Assembly: GCF_000520515.1 (NCBI RefSeq)
Contig: NZ_KI914713.1
Location: forward strand, 1-48,985
Direction of reading: 5' to 3'
Length of the DNA: 48,985 nucleotides
From: Arthrobacter sp. H20
GTDB taxonomy: Bacteria; Actinomycetota; Actinomycetes; Actinomycetales; Micrococcaceae
How positions within the stretch are numbered: position 1 is the stretch's first letter; each line of letters opens with the position of its first letter. The notes below the pieces were generated by a model. The model ran no database searches. It was not told the origin of the DNA and saw nothing but the letters and a program-made list of their open reading frames with translations. Shown piece after piece: positions 1 through 9,585 of the stretch. The position numbers and the translations under genes are program-made.

Positions 1-3000
1 GAGGAGATCCAGGTGCGTATCCTGCCGGCGCAGCAGAACGGTGACGACGACTCCTACGGTGCCGAAGCCGTTCCGCAGGGCAGCATTTGGCCGCACGTCG
101 AAGAGAAGATCGTCGACCTGATTCAGGCCAACCGCTCAACGATCGTGTTCGCCAACTCGCGCCGCCTCGCTGAACGCCTCACCGCCCGCCTGAACGAGAT
201 CCATTCCGAACGGCTGGAGACAGCCGCGCTGCGAAACTCTCCTGAGATTGACCCACCTCAGGGCCCCCCCGCCCAGCTGATGGGCCAGTCGGGTCAGAGC
301 GACGGCGCGGAGCCACTGCTGGCGCGTGCCCACCATGGGTCAGTATCGAAAGATCAGCGGGCCCTGATCGAGGATGATCTCAAGTCCGGGCGCCTGCGCT
401 GCGTGGTCGCCACCTCGTCGCTGGAGCTCGGAATTGATATGGGGGCTGTTGACCTGGTGGTTCAGGTGGAGTCTCCCTACTCGGTGGCCAGCGGTTTGCA
501 GCGCGTGGGGCGGGCAGGGCACCAGGTGGGCGAGGTGTCCCAGGGTGTGCTCTTCCCCAAGCACCGCGGCGATCTGGTAAACACAGCCGTCACTGTTGAG
601 CGCATGCTCGCCGGGAAGATCGAGCCGCTGTACATTCCCGCCAACCCACTGGACATTCTGGCGCAGCAGACGGTCGCGGCGGCGGCCCTGGGCACCATCG
701 ACGTCGAGGAGTGGTTCTACGTCGTCCGCCGCTCGGCACCCTTTGCGAGCCTGCCGCGTTCGGCGTTCGACGCGACCCTTGACCTGTTGGCGGGGCGCTA
801 CCCCTCCGACGAGTTCGCGGAGCTGAGGCCGCGGATCATCTGGGACCGGGTGGAAGGCACCATCACCGGGCGGCCCGGGGCCCAGCGCCTGGCCGTCACC
901 TCCGGCGGCACCATCCCCGATCGCGGGCTCTTCGGCGTTTTCCTGGTGGGCTCAGCTGAACCCGGCACCGGAGGCAAACAGGGTGGACGGCGCGTCGGGG
1001 AGCTCGACGAGGAGATGGTCTACGAATCCCGGGTTGGCGATGTATTTGCCCTGGGCGCCACCAGCTGGCGGATCGAGGACATCACCCACGACCGGGTGCT
1101 CGTCTCCCCCGCGTTCGGCCAACCCGGGCGGCTGCCGTTCTGGAAGGGCGACTCCCTGGGCCGGCCCGTCGAACTGGGCCGCGCTGTCGGCGCATTTGTC
1201 CGCGAAACCTCTGCGGCTACCCCCGAGGATGCTCAGGCGCGATGCCAGGCGATTGGCCTGGATGACTGGGCGGCGGGGAACCTGCTGACCTACCTCTCCG
1301 AGCAGCGGGCTGCCACCGAGATAGTCCCCAACGATCGCACCCTGGTGGTTGAACGCTTCCATGACGAGCTCGGCGACTGGCGCGTGATCCTGCACAGCCC
1401 GTTTGGCATGCCGGTGCATGCACCGTGGGCGCTAGCTGTTGGCGCGCGCCTCGAGCAGCGGTATGGCATGGATGGGTCGGCGATGGCGTCCGACGACGGA
1501 ATCGTCCTGCGGGTTCCCCTGATGGACGATGAACCCCCCGGGGCTGAGTTGTTTCTCTTCGATGCCGAGGAGCTTGATGGCATTGTCACGACCGAGGTGG
1601 GAGGTTCAGCGCTTTTCGCCTCAAGATTCCGTGAATGCGCTGCACGTGCCCTGCTCCTGCCCCGCCAGAACCCCGGGAAGCGCTCTCCACTGTGGCAGCA
1701 ACGGCAACGCTCGGCGCAGTTGCTCGACGTCGCCCGTAAATACCCGACCTTCCCGATCGTTCTTGAGACAGTCCGCGAGTGCCTGCAGGACGTCTATGAC
1801 CTGCCCGCCCTGAAGGAGATCGCAGCCAGCATTGAGCGCCGGGAGCTGCGGATCGTCGAGACGACGACGCCTCAGCCGTCACCGTTCGCCCGCTCCATGC
1901 TGTTCGGCTATGTGGCGTCGTTCCTCTACGAAGGAGATTCCCCCCTCGCCGAACGGCGAGCAGCCGCCCTCTCGTTGGACCCCACCCTGCTCAACGAACT
2001 GCTCGGCCGCGCCGAGCTTCGTGAGCTGCTGGACCCTCAGGTAATCGCCTCGACCGAACGCGAACTGCAGCGGCTGGCACCGGACCGGACCGTCCGCGGC
2101 GTCGAGGGTGTGGCGGACTTGCTGCGACTGCTGGGTCCGCTCACCACGCAGGAAGTGGCCGACCGCTTCCAGATGCCTGAGGAGCCAAGCGACATCCCAG
2201 CCGTCGACGAGGTGGTTCCGCTTCTCACCCAACTGGTCCAGGCGAACCGGGCGTTGCTGGTCTTCGTGGCAGGAGAAGAACGCTGGTCAGCCGTCGAAGA
2301 CGCCGCCCGGCTGCGCGACGCACTGGGCGTTCCGCTCCCGATGGGCATCCCGCTGGCCTTCATCGAGCCCGTAGCGGATCCCCTCGGAGACCTGGTGGGA
2401 CGCTACGCGCGCACGCACGGCCCGTTCACCGCCGTCGAAACGGCCGAGCGGCTGGGGCTTGGGGTAGCGGTGGTGCTGACCTCCCTGCAACGGCTCGCCG
2501 CCGACGGCCGGGTGGTGGAGGGCGAGTTCCGCCCTGTTGCTTCCCTTCCTGAAGACTCAGTCGAGGCTCAACGCCATACCGCGGCGCCCAGCGAGTGGTG
2601 CGACGTCGAGGTGCTGCGCAGGCTGCGCCGCCGGTCCCTGGCCGCACTCCGGCAGGAGGTAGAACCGGTAGAACCTGCCGCCTACGGCAGGTTCCTTCCG
2701 TCCTGGCAGCATGTGGGCTCCACTCTGCGAGGACTTGACGGCGTGGCAACGGTGGTCGATCAGCTGTCGGGGGTACCCATTCCGGCGTCGGCGTGGGAAC
2801 CGCTCATCCTCGGGTCCCGGGTGGCCAACTACACTCCGGCGATGCTCGATGAACTTACAGCTACCGGTGAGGTGGTGTGGTCCGGAGCGGGTTCGCTGCC
2901 GGGTAACGACGGGTGGATCGCTCTGCACCTGGCGGAAAACGCACCATTGACCCTCCGGCCGGACCCGGTATTCGACCCGTCCGCCCTGCAGTTGAATCTG

Positions 3001-4014
3001 CTGGAACTGCTGGACCGGGGCGGAGCCTACTTCTTCAGGCAGTTGGCCGAGTCGCTGGACTCCGAGGCGCCGCGAAACGACTCCGAGGTGGTCAACGCCC
3101 TGTGGGAACTGGTGTGGGCTGGACGGATCGGCAACGACACCTTCACACCGGTGCGCAGCCTGCTCTCAGGCGGCAAGACCGCCCACAAGCAGCGCGCTGC
3201 ACCACCGCGGGCCCGGTCGTCACGCGTCGGTAGGCTCGGACGCACCCCCGGGGCCTCGTTAACTGGGTCTTCCCTGCGGATCTCGGGTACCGACGACGGC
3301 GTACGCGGCTACCAGCGCAGCACCCCTCCGATGGCCGCCGGTCGATGGGCCGTGCTGCCGCAGGTCGAAGCGGAAACCACCGTCCACGCCCATGCCACAG
3401 CCGAACTGCTTCTGGACCGGTACGGAGTAGTCACCCGCGGATCGGTGGCCAGCGAAGGCACCCCCGGCGGTTTCGGTCTGCAATACAAGGTCCTGGCCCG
3501 GCTCGAAGAAATGGGCAGGTGCCGGCGAGGGTACTTCATTGAGCACCTGGGCGCCGCCCAGTTCGCGGTGCCAGCCACTGTGGACCGCCTGCGCTCGTTC
3601 GGCGCCGACGCTCAGCAGGAGCGCCGCCCGGGTGAGGATTCCGGCGTCGTCCGGTTTTCAATTGCCCTAGCCGCTACCGACCCGGCCAACCCCTACGGCG
3701 CCGCCCTGGCCTGGCCTGCCTCCGACGGTGGGCACAGACCCGGCCGGAAGGCTGGCGCCATGGTGATCCTGCAGGACGGCCATCTGGCCCTCTATGTGGA
3801 ACGCGGTGGCAAAACAGTGCTCGCCTTCACTGATGATGCGGCGGCTCTGAATGCAGCAGCCGTTGCGCTGGTAGCTGTAATCCGCAGGGGTGCAGCCGAA
3901 AAGATGGCGATCGAAAAGGTTAACGGAGAACCGGTACTGGACTCGGAGGTGGGCCGGGCCCTGACCGCCGCAGGGTTCTACTCCACTCCACGGGGGCTGA
4001 GGATTCGTGCCTGA
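1..4014 (+). CDS. lhr: ATP-dependent helicase Lhr, C-terminal part (5' end outside window)
   Basis: Large superfamily 2 DNA helicase (Lhr, 3'-5' translocase implicated in DNA repair). The reading frame is open from the first base, so the GTG at 13 is not the true start and the N-terminal RecA domain with Walker A and DExH lies upstream. Visible early: the second RecA-like domain (IVFANSRRLAERL), HHGSVSKDQR, ATSSLELGIDMG and the motif VI region QRVGRAGHQ, then the Lhr-specific winged-helix and long C-terminal domains. About 1,337 residues are seen, and family members are usually about 1,500-1,700. The stop overlaps the start of the Nei-type glycosylase by 8 nt, so the two are translationally coupled. 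The same pairing is known in mycobacteria (lhr with nei2), which supports a joint role in DNA damage repair. Confidence 0.95.
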   Translation, partial: EEIQVRILPAQQNGDDDSYGAEAVPQGSIWPHVEEKIVDLIQANRSTIVFANSRRLAERLTARLNEIHSERLETAALRNSPEIDPPQGPPAQLMGQSGQSDGAEPLLARAHHGSVSKDQRALIEDDLKSGRLRCVVATSSLELGIDMGAVDLVVQVESPYSVASGLQRVGRAGHQVGEVSQGVLFPKHRGDLVNTAVTVERMLAGKIEPLYIPANPLDILAQQTVAAAALGTIDVEEWFYVVRRSAPFASLPRSAFDATLDLLAGRYPSDEFAELRPRIIWDRVEGTITGRPGAQRLAVTSGGTIPDRGLFGVFLVGSAEPGTGGKQGGRRVGELDEEMVYESRVGDVFALGATSWRIEDITHDRVLVSPAFGQPGRLPFWKGDSLGRPVELGRAVGAFVRETSAATPEDAQARCQAIGLDDWAAGNLLTYLSEQRAATEIVPNDRTLVVERFHDELGDWRVILHSPFGMPVHAPWALAVGARLEQRYGMDGSAMASDDGIVLRVPLMDDEPPGAELFLFDAEELDGIVTTEVGGSALFASRFRECAARALLLPRQNPGKRSPLWQQRQRSAQLLDVARKYPTFPIVLETVRECLQDVYDLPALKEIAASIERRELRIVETTTPQPSPFARSMLFGYVASFLYEGDSPLAERRAAALSLDPTLLNELLGRAELRELLDPQVIASTERELQRLAPDRTVRGVEGVADLLRLLGPLTTQEVADRFQMPEEPSDIPAVDEVVPLLTQLVQANRALLVFVAGEERWSAVEDAARLRDALGVPLPMGIPLAFIEPVADPLGDLVGRYARTHGPFTAVETAERLGLGVAVVLTSLQRLAADGRVVEGEFRPVASLPEDSVEAQRHTAAPSEWCDVEVLRRLRRRSLAALRQEVEPVEPAAYGRFLPSWQHVGSTLRGLDGVATVVDQLSGVPIPASAWEPLILGSRVANYTPAMLDELTATGEVVWSGAGSLPGNDGWIALHLAENAPLTLRPDPVFDPSALQLNLLELLDRGGAYFFRQLAESLDSEAPRNDSEVVNALWELVWAGRIGNDTFTPVRSLLSGGKTAHKQRAAPPRARSSRVGRLGRTPGASLTGSSLRISGTDDGVRGYQRSTPPMAAGRWAVLPQVEAETTVHAHATAELLLDRYGVVTRGSVASEGTPGGFGLQYKVLARLEEMGRCRRGYFIEHLGAAQFAVPATVDRLRSFGADAQQERRPGEDSGVVRFSIALAATDPANPYGAALAWPASDGGHRPGRKAGAMVILQDGHLALYVERGGKTVLAFTDDAAALNAAAVALVAVIRRGAAEKMAIEKVNGEPVLDSEVGRALTAAGFYSTPRGLRIRA

Positions 4015-4813
4015 GGGGGATACCGTCTGGCGGGCCGCCCGCGAACTCAATGCCGCCCTGGCTGGCCGGACCCTGACACGCTGCGATATCAGGGTGCCCC
4101 GCTTCGCTACTGTAGACCTCACCGGCGAGACGGTGCAGGACGTCGTTGCGCGGGGAAAGCATCTGCTGATCCGGGTGGGCGGCGACGACGGGTGGATCGT
4201 TCACTCCCACCTGCTGATGGAGGGGATCTGGCACATTTACGCCACAGGGGCCAAATGGCGGCGACCCGCGTTCAAGGCACGATGCATCCTGGCAACTTCT
4301 GACGCGACGGCTGTGGGTTTTGAACTTGGTTTCCTGAAGATCCTTCCCCGGTCCGCCGAGGAGGAGGCGGTGGGTTACCTGGGCCCTGACCTTCTGGGAC
4401 CCGGTTGGGATCCCGAGGAAGCGCTGCGGCGCCTACTCTCTCAGCCGGACCGGCCAATTGGGCTCGCCTTGCTGGATCAGCGGAACCTTGCGGGGATCGG
4501 AAACGTGTATCGGTGTGAGTTGTGTTTCCTCGCCGGAGTGCATCCCCTGACCCCGGTTGCCGGCGTCAGGGACTTGCCGCGAATGGTGGCCCTGGCCAAG
4601 AAACTCCTGGAAGCCAACAAGGCACGGTCCACCCGCACCACCACAGGAAATCTGAGGGGTGACACGCTCTGGGTCTATGGCAGGGAGCATCGCGGTTGCC
4701 TGCGCTGTGGGACCCGGGTGACGCTGGAGCAGCTCGGGGACAACGAACTCGAATTGCGGGACCTGTACTACTGTCCGTATTGTCAGCCTGCCAGTCCGGC
4801 GCCAGCCGAATGA
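4007..4813 (+). CDS. nei: Fpg/Nei-family DNA glycosylase (endonuclease VIII-like)
   Basis: Base-excision DNA glycosylase/AP lyase that removes oxidised bases. The GTG start at 4007 gives MPEGD, so the mature enzyme has the catalytic Pro2 and Glu3 of the Fpg/Nei family. A conserved lysine region (ARGKHLLIRV) follows. The helix-two-turn-helix region contains DQRNLAGIGNVYRCELCF. The C-terminus has a CxxC...CxxC zinc finger (GCLRCG and YYCPYCQ). Its 268 residues are normal for the family. It overlaps lhr by 8 nt, so co-expression with the helicase is expected. MPEGDTV and the mycobacterial-like context favour Nei (oxidised pyrimidines) over Fpg (8-oxoguanine), but substrate preference cannot be read from sequence. 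Confidence 0.94.
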   Translation: MPEGDTVWRAARELNAALAGRTLTRCDIRVPRFATVDLTGETVQDVVARGKHLLIRVGGDDGWIVHSHLLMEGIWHIYATGAKWRRPAFKARCILATSDATAVGFELGFLKILPRSAEEEAVGYLGPDLLGPGWDPEEALRRLLSQPDRPIGLALLDQRNLAGIGNVYRCELCFLAGVHPLTPVAGVRDLPRMVALAKKLLEANKARSTRTTTGNLRGDTLWVYGREHRGCLRCGTRVTLEQLGDNELELRDLYYCPYCQPASPAPAE

Positions 4814-4835
4814 GAACCACTACCCGAGGGGGCCT

Positions 4836-6785
4836 ATGAGTTGGACGGAGACCGTCCCCGCCTTTGTGGTAGCTATCGCGGTGGTGTTCGGTCCTGGTCT
4901 GGCCTGGGGCGCAACCCTGGGGTTGCGACGCCTGACCCTGCTGGCTTTGGCTGGACCGTTCAGCGTGAGCGCGGTGGTGATATCGGCCGAGGTAGCCGCG
5001 TTCGCCGGCGTCGGATGGTCGCTGTTGCCTGTCCTGGCCGTCACGGTGGTAGTGGCGGGTGCGTTGTGGGCGCTGCGGCGTCGATTCGGACACCTGATCC
5101 ATGGCAAACCGATCAAGGACGAGCCCCTGGCCCGCTGGCGGCCAGTTCTTCTCGCCTGGGCTGTCGCCGCCGTCCCAGTGGCGGCGGTAATGTTCTGGAT
5201 GTTCGGCGTTCCCGAGAACATCGCGCAGTCCCACGACAACATCTTTCACCTCAACGCCCTGCGCTACATCATCGAGACTTCCAACTCATCCTCACTGACT
5301 CTCGGGTATCTCGGAACCCGTGAGGGTACGTTCTATCCGGCCGGCTGGCACGCTGTCGTCTCGCTCGTCATCGCCACAGCCGGCATTCCCCTCACTGCAG
5401 CAATCAATGTGACCAACCTGGTGCTGATCACCGGAATCTGGAGCGTCGGCTGCCTTTTTCTTGTCAGCCGACTCACCGGCGAGCGCACGCTGCCCCTCCT
5501 GGTCGCGGGCGTCCTTTCCACCGCCTCCAGCTCGTTTCCCTACCTGCTGCTGGAATTTGGGGTGGTCTACCCGTTCATGCTGTCCATCGCGATCCTCCCA
5601 GCGGCCCTGGGGCTCGCGATTCAGCTGGTCGGGGCGGGCACTGATGTGCCGCTGAGGCGTTTCGGCAGCGTCCTTCTGTTGGCGGGACTCCTGCCCGGGC
5701 TGTTGCTCGCGCACCCGTCGTCGCTGCTCGGGCTGCTCGCCCTGGCCGCACCGGCCGTGATCGCTGTGGCGTACACCCGGTTCCGGGCTACCAGCGGCCG
5801 GCGACGGCTGGCTGCCGCGTCCAGCGCCGGCGCCTTCCTGGTACTTTCGGCAGTGCTCTGGATGACCGTCCGACCTGCACTGAGCAGCGCCGACAACTGG
5901 GCGCAAATGGGCGACGCCGGTGGCGCGATCCTAGGGGTGGTCTTCCACGGCCCCCTTGGCCGCCCCGTAGCTCTCTTACTCACTGTGCTCACCGCTGTGG
6001 GTGCCGCAGTTGTCCTGTACTTGCGCAGCCACCGGTGGGTGATCGCAATGTATCTTGTGGCGGGCACCCTGTTTGTGGTTGGCAGCTGGCAGGAGGTGCC
6101 AACCCTGCGGTGGGTCGTTGCGGGCCCCTGGTACAACGACTATTTCCGGATCAGCGCCATGCTGGCCCCAGCGGTCATGCTCGTGGCAAGTATCGGTGGC
6201 GTTGCGCTGGCGGGTTCGCTGCTCAAGGGGTTGCAGAATGCCCGTGCACTGCGTGGCACCCCCGAGCCTGCCTGGTTCCTGCCGTCTGCAGGGGCGGTAC
6301 TCGTGGTGATCTCTCTGGCGGTGGCCCCATTGTTTGCCGTGCAGCGCGGGGTCAGCGAGGCTGCTTTCCACTACCGTTACACCGCTGACTCGCGGCTCCT
6401 GACCTCAGACGAGCTTCAGTTGCTGGAGCGCCTCCCGGATCACGTGCCACCGGATGAGGTGGTAGCGGGCGATCCTCTGACTGGTACCTCACTCTCCTAT
6501 GCCTTCGCTGGCAGGGAGGCGTTGCTGCCGCACGGTACCAACCCGCCGACGGCGGAGGCCAGGCTGATCTTCAGTGAGCTGGACACCATGGTGCGGAATC
6601 CGGCTGTCTGTGACGCGGTGCGGAGCACCAATACGGCCTTTGTGCTCGACTTCGGAACCGCTTCGGTCCACGGCGGCGAGGCTCGGGTGTTCGCCGGCTT
6701 GGACGACCTCTCGCCAGAAGCAGGCTTTGAGCTGGTGGACCGGGAAGGCGATGCGTCACTGTACCGGATTGTGGGCTGCGGCTAG
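4836..6785 (+). CDS. large polytopic membrane protein, DUF6541-like
   Basis: A 649-residue integral membrane protein with roughly a dozen hydrophobic segments and a C-terminal soluble domain from about residue 505. The central extracytoplasmic-looking stretch (HDNIFHLNALRYI, then YPAGWHAVVSL) resembles actinobacterial DUF6541 proteins, which have a GT-C-glycosyltransferase-like layout. A cell-envelope glycan role would be inference from that resemblance only. The ATG at 4836 follows a GAGGGGG ribosome-binding sequence. It lies 22 nt after nei and is probably co-transcribed with it, although the functions look unrelated. Family assignment is from memory of the pattern, not a search. Confidence 0.75.
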   Translation: MSWTETVPAFVVAIAVVFGPGLAWGATLGLRRLTLLALAGPFSVSAVVISAEVAAFAGVGWSLLPVLAVTVVVAGALWALRRRFGHLIHGKPIKDEPLARWRPVLLAWAVAAVPVAAVMFWMFGVPENIAQSHDNIFHLNALRYIIETSNSSSLTLGYLGTREGTFYPAGWHAVVSLVIATAGIPLTAAINVTNLVLITGIWSVGCLFLVSRLTGERTLPLLVAGVLSTASSSFPYLLLEFGVVYPFMLSIAILPAALGLAIQLVGAGTDVPLRRFGSVLLLAGLLPGLLLAHPSSLLGLLALAAPAVIAVAYTRFRATSGRRRLAAASSAGAFLVLSAVLWMTVRPALSSADNWAQMGDAGGAILGVVFHGPLGRPVALLLTVLTAVGAAVVLYLRSHRWVIAMYLVAGTLFVVGSWQEVPTLRWVVAGPWYNDYFRISAMLAPAVMLVASIGGVALAGSLLKGLQNARALRGTPEPAWFLPSAGAVLVVISLAVAPLFAVQRGVSEAAFHYRYTADSRLLTSDELQLLERLPDHVPPDEVVAGDPLTGTSLSYAFAGREALLPHGTNPPTAEARLIFSELDTMVRNPAVCDAVRSTNTAFVLDFGTASVHGGEARVFAGLDDLSPEAGFELVDREGDASLYRIVGCG

Positions 6786-6814
6786 CCTCCAGTGTGCCGG
6801 CCAACTGGGACGCG

Positions 6815-6820
6815 TACCCT
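6815..6820 (+). promoter_or_regulatory. -10-like hexamer TACCCT, six bases before a GTG start
   Basis: TACCCT fits the TANNNT pattern of actinobacterial -10 elements. It ends exactly 6 nt before the GTG at 6827, so transcription would begin at or next to the start codon (leaderless mRNA). No Shine-Dalgarno sequence is seen in the gap. Confidence 0.45.
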
Positions 6821-6826
6821 TGATAG

Positions 6827-7738
6827 GTGATGCAATCCCCCCTTCCCGTCCGCAACGGCGTTAACGCCACCCGGCTGCGCCTGCCCTCCGAGGGCCCCTG
6901 GGGGACAGCGCTCGACTACATTCTGGACCGCTGGAACCATGTCGATCCTGAAGGCATCGCCGCCCGCTTCGACAGGGGCGAGGTGGTGGCGCTGAACGGT
7001 GACCAGCTCACCCGGAGCACCCCGCTCACCGCTCATACCTTTGTCTGGTATTACCGGGAGTTGCCGATCGAGGAACGTCTCCCCGTCGAGGTCAGCATCC
7101 TTCACCAGGACGATCATCTTCTAGTGGTGGACAAACCCCATTTCCTGCCCACAACTCCGGGCGGCCGCTATGTGGCCGAGTCTGCGTTGGTCCGGCTGCG
7201 TGTTCAGCTGGATCTGCCGGACTTGATCCCCATGCATCGTCTGGATCGGTTGACAGCTGGGATTCTTCTGTTCTCCACTAACCCTGCCACCCGGGGAAAC
7301 TACCAGCTTCTGTTCGAGAACCGCCTGATCTCCAAGGAGTACGAGGCGGCCGCCCCGGTGAACCACAGCCTGGACCTGATGGACCATCCCCGCGTGGTCC
7401 GCAGCCGAATCGTCAAGAGCCGCACCTATCTGCTCGCCCAGGAGATGGAGGGGGAACCCAACACGGAAACCCTGGTGAGCCTGGTGGAGGAACGACTGGG
7501 CCGCGGCCGCTACCGGCTGATCCCCCACACCGGCAAGACCCATCAGTTGCGGCTGCACATGGCAGGGCTGGGGCTGGGGATTATCAATGACCCGTTTTAC
7601 CCAGTGCTGCATGCCCAGGCGCCGGACGACTACAGCAAGCCGCTCCAGTTGCTGGCGAAAAGCATCGCGTTCACCGACCCGCTCAGCGACCTCCCCCGCC
7701 GTTTTGACAGTCAGTTGCAGCTGCAGGACTTTCCCTAG
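6827..7738 (+). CDS. RluA-family RNA pseudouridine synthase
   Basis: Isomerises uridine to pseudouridine in rRNA or tRNA. The catalytic signature HRLDRLTAG (family HRLDxxTSG, Asp nucleophile) is at about residues 144-152, followed by LLFENRLISKEYEA, a typical RluA sequence. A C-terminal HTGKTHQLRLHMA motif (family TGRTHQIRVH) is also present. Its 303 residues are normal for a single-domain RluA protein. The N-terminal 80 residues are S4-like but poorly conserved. GTG at 6827 is immediately followed by ATG, so the exact first codon is uncertain by one. The target RNA cannot be assigned. Confidence 0.92.
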   Translation: MMQSPLPVRNGVNATRLRLPSEGPWGTALDYILDRWNHVDPEGIAARFDRGEVVALNGDQLTRSTPLTAHTFVWYYRELPIEERLPVEVSILHQDDHLLVVDKPHFLPTTPGGRYVAESALVRLRVQLDLPDLIPMHRLDRLTAGILLFSTNPATRGNYQLLFENRLISKEYEAAAPVNHSLDLMDHPRVVRSRIVKSRTYLLAQEMEGEPNTETLVSLVEERLGRGRYRLIPHTGKTHQLRLHMAGLGLGIINDPFYPVLHAQAPDDYSKPLQLLAKSIAFTDPLSDLPRRFDSQLQLQDFP

Positions 7739-7778
7739 CAGGTTCCCCACCCCTAGACCGCACCCCGTTGGGCCCCTG

Positions 7779-7784
7779 TAGATT
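7779..7784 (+). promoter_or_regulatory. -10-like hexamer TAGATT, six bases before a GTG start
   Basis: TAGATT ends 6 nt before the dedA GTG at 7791, as at several other genes in this window, and suggests a leaderless transcript. The GGAG inside the 6-nt gap is too close to the start to work as a normal ribosome-binding site. Confidence 0.5.
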
Positions 7785-7790
7785 GGAGCG

Positions 7791-8438
7791 GTGGACCTTA
7801 CCGATTTCGGAGCATGGTCGCCGCTGTTCCATCCCCTGACCTTCCTCGTCGTCGTCATTGACGTGTTCATTCCTGCGGTGCCGTCCGAATTCCTGGTGAT
7901 CGCGTCCGGCACCATGGCCTCCGAGGGGACACTGCTTCTGCCAGTGGCGCTGCTGACGGCGAGCCTGGGGAGTTGGCTGGGCGACATCATTTTGTACCTG
8001 CTGTTCCGCAACCGATTGACGTCATGGTTGGACAAGTACAGGTGGGGGCGCTTTATCCACCGAAGTATCCGAACTGCTGTAACTAAGGCAGGGAAGTCGC
8101 CCACCTACGCGGGACTCATCGCCCTGCGGTTCCTTCCGGCAGGGCGAACGGCAGGTGTCGCTGCGGCCGGCATCGCCAACCTTCCGCTCCGCCCCTTCCT
8201 GGCGTCCGCCGCCGTCGGCGGCATCCTCTGGGGCTCCTGGCTCGTCATGCTGGGCTACATCACCGACGTGACCACTGGGTTCCCGTTGTGGGTCAGTGCC
8301 CTGTTGGGAATGGGTGTGGGTACGCTGGTGGGACTTGTAATTGCTGCATTCCTCGCGCTCAAGCAACACCGGAAGGCTAAAACTACCGATGAGCACCCCG
8401 ACGCCGCCCACCCCCCGGCTGCCGAACGAACCGACTAG
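7791..8438 (+). CDS. DedA-family membrane protein
   Basis: DedA/SNARE-associated family inner-membrane protein of 215 residues with about five hydrophobic segments. Family landmarks are the N-terminal re-entrant region (FIPAVPSEFLVIASG), an acidic GSWLGDIILYLLFR segment, and the conserved RFLPAGRT motif before the last helices. DedA proteins move or flip phospholipids and undecaprenyl phosphate and help maintain the membrane potential; which of these applies here is unknown. The charged tail from about residue 190 is hydrophilic. The next gene begins inside its 3' end in another frame. Confidence 0.9.
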   Translation: MDLTDFGAWSPLFHPLTFLVVVIDVFIPAVPSEFLVIASGTMASEGTLLLPVALLTASLGSWLGDIILYLLFRNRLTSWLDKYRWGRFIHRSIRTAVTKAGKSPTYAGLIALRFLPAGRTAGVAAAGIANLPLRPFLASAAVGGILWGSWLVMLGYITDVTTGFPLWVSALLGMGVGTLVGLVIAAFLALKQHRKAKTTDEHPDAAHPPAAERTD

Positions 8439-9585
8439 TTCGCCGGCTGTCGCATCGGAATCCCTAGGGCACAACCCGCCATCAGACGGTGGGGCCCATC
8501 AGTCGCCCTCGCCCGTGCTGGAGCGGCTTCGGGCCGGTCGACCCAACGGTGGTGCGTCCAAGGGAACGACGCCGGACGACAGTACTGCAGCTACCGTGCG
8601 GCCCTCAGCATCCGAGACCAGTCGGCCAGTGACCCCCGCTGCAGCGCCAGGAAGCGCAGCGAGGGTGGCCACAGGTCGGGCCGGGGAGACGGGTTCAGCA
8701 ATTCTCAGGGGTGTCCGTTCCTGGGACCCCGATCTGGTCCGGCGGATTGTGGTGACAGTGGTCGTGATCGGTGCGACCCTGGGTACTGTCAACGCCGCCG
8801 GCGCCTTCGGCGGACAAGATATCCGGGAGACCCCAATCGGGACCTTCGATCCCGGCGCCACTTTGCTCTCCGTCGCCGCCCCCGCGCCGTACCTGTGGCC
8901 GGTGATCGGCGTCGGTTTGCTTGCGTACACGACCCACCAGTGGTTGCCGTCCCAGCGGCGCAGCCCCCGGCATCGCGGGCTTGGCTGGATAGTTGTGGCC
9001 GCCCTGCTCGTGACACTGGGGTGGGTTCTAGCCGTCCAGCAGGCCATGCCGACGGCGAGCCTGGCGATGATCGGGGTGCTGGTGGTCCTGCTGCTGGGAT
9101 CCCTCCGGTGGCTCAACCACTACCCAGCGCAGACCAGAACGGAAGGCCGTCTCGTGGATGCGCCGCTCGGATTGTTTCTGGGTTGGGCCGGGGTCACCTT
9201 CGCCGTTCACACGGCAGCGGTCCTGACCGTCCGCGACGTCGACTGGCTGGGATGGGGCGCTCAACGATGGGCTCTCATCGCGGTGGTGCTGCTCACCCTG
9301 GCCGCGATGGCCGTGTGCATGACCGATCGGGGGCGGATTGCCGTCGCCGTCGCGGTCGTCTGGGGATTGGCCTGCATGGTGCCCGAGCGCCTCATCGGTG
9401 ACCTGCAGTCGAACCCGGTGGCGTTCGCTGCCGGGCTGGGAGCGTTTGTCCTCATCATCTCTGCTGGATCGAGGCGGCATCGGGTGGACCATGCTTATCG
9501 CCGAGAGCTACGGGCACGTCAGATGGCTACAGTCGCTCCCATCGATTTCCACGACGACGGAGAACCCGCAGAGACCCGACTGTAG
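8389..9585 (+). CDS. predicted membrane protein with disordered N-terminus
   Basis: I do not recognise a firm family. The first ~90 residues are Pro/Ser/Thr/Ala-rich and look disordered and cytoplasmic, followed by about seven hydrophobic segments. Total size from the ATG at 8389 is 398 residues; the frame is open upstream to 8341, but the ATG followed by STPTPPTPR is the more natural start. That start lies 50 nt inside dedA. The spacing and loop pattern (an extended loop after helix 1, then four evenly spaced helices) recall TspO/MBR-like proteins, as a weak impression only. Its 3' end overlaps the convergent small gene at 9527-9832. Confidence 0.6.
   Translation: MSTPTPPTPRLPNEPTSSPAVASESLGHNPPSDGGAHQSPSPVLERLRAGRPNGGASKGTTPDDSTAATVRPSASETSRPVTPAAAPGSAARVATGRAGETGSAILRGVRSWDPDLVRRIVVTVVVIGATLGTVNAAGAFGGQDIRETPIGTFDPGATLLSVAAPAPYLWPVIGVGLLAYTTHQWLPSQRRSPRHRGLGWIVVAALLVTLGWVLAVQQAMPTASLAMIGVLVVLLLGSLRWLNHYPAQTRTEGRLVDAPLGLFLGWAGVTFAVHTAAVLTVRDVDWLGWGAQRWALIAVVLLTLAAMAVCMTDRGRIAVAVAVVWGLACMVPERLIGDLQSNPVAFAAGLGAFVLIISAGSRRHRVDHAYRRELRARQMATVAPIDFHDDGEPAETRL

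Noticed and set aside
13-15. GTG at 13 as the start of lhr
   Set aside because: The frame is open to base 1 and the sequence begins mid-domain, so the gene continues outside the window.
7121-8104. Minus-strand 327-residue frame
   Set aside because: Antisense to the pseudouridine synthase and DedA genes, both of which have clear family motifs; composition is shadow-like.
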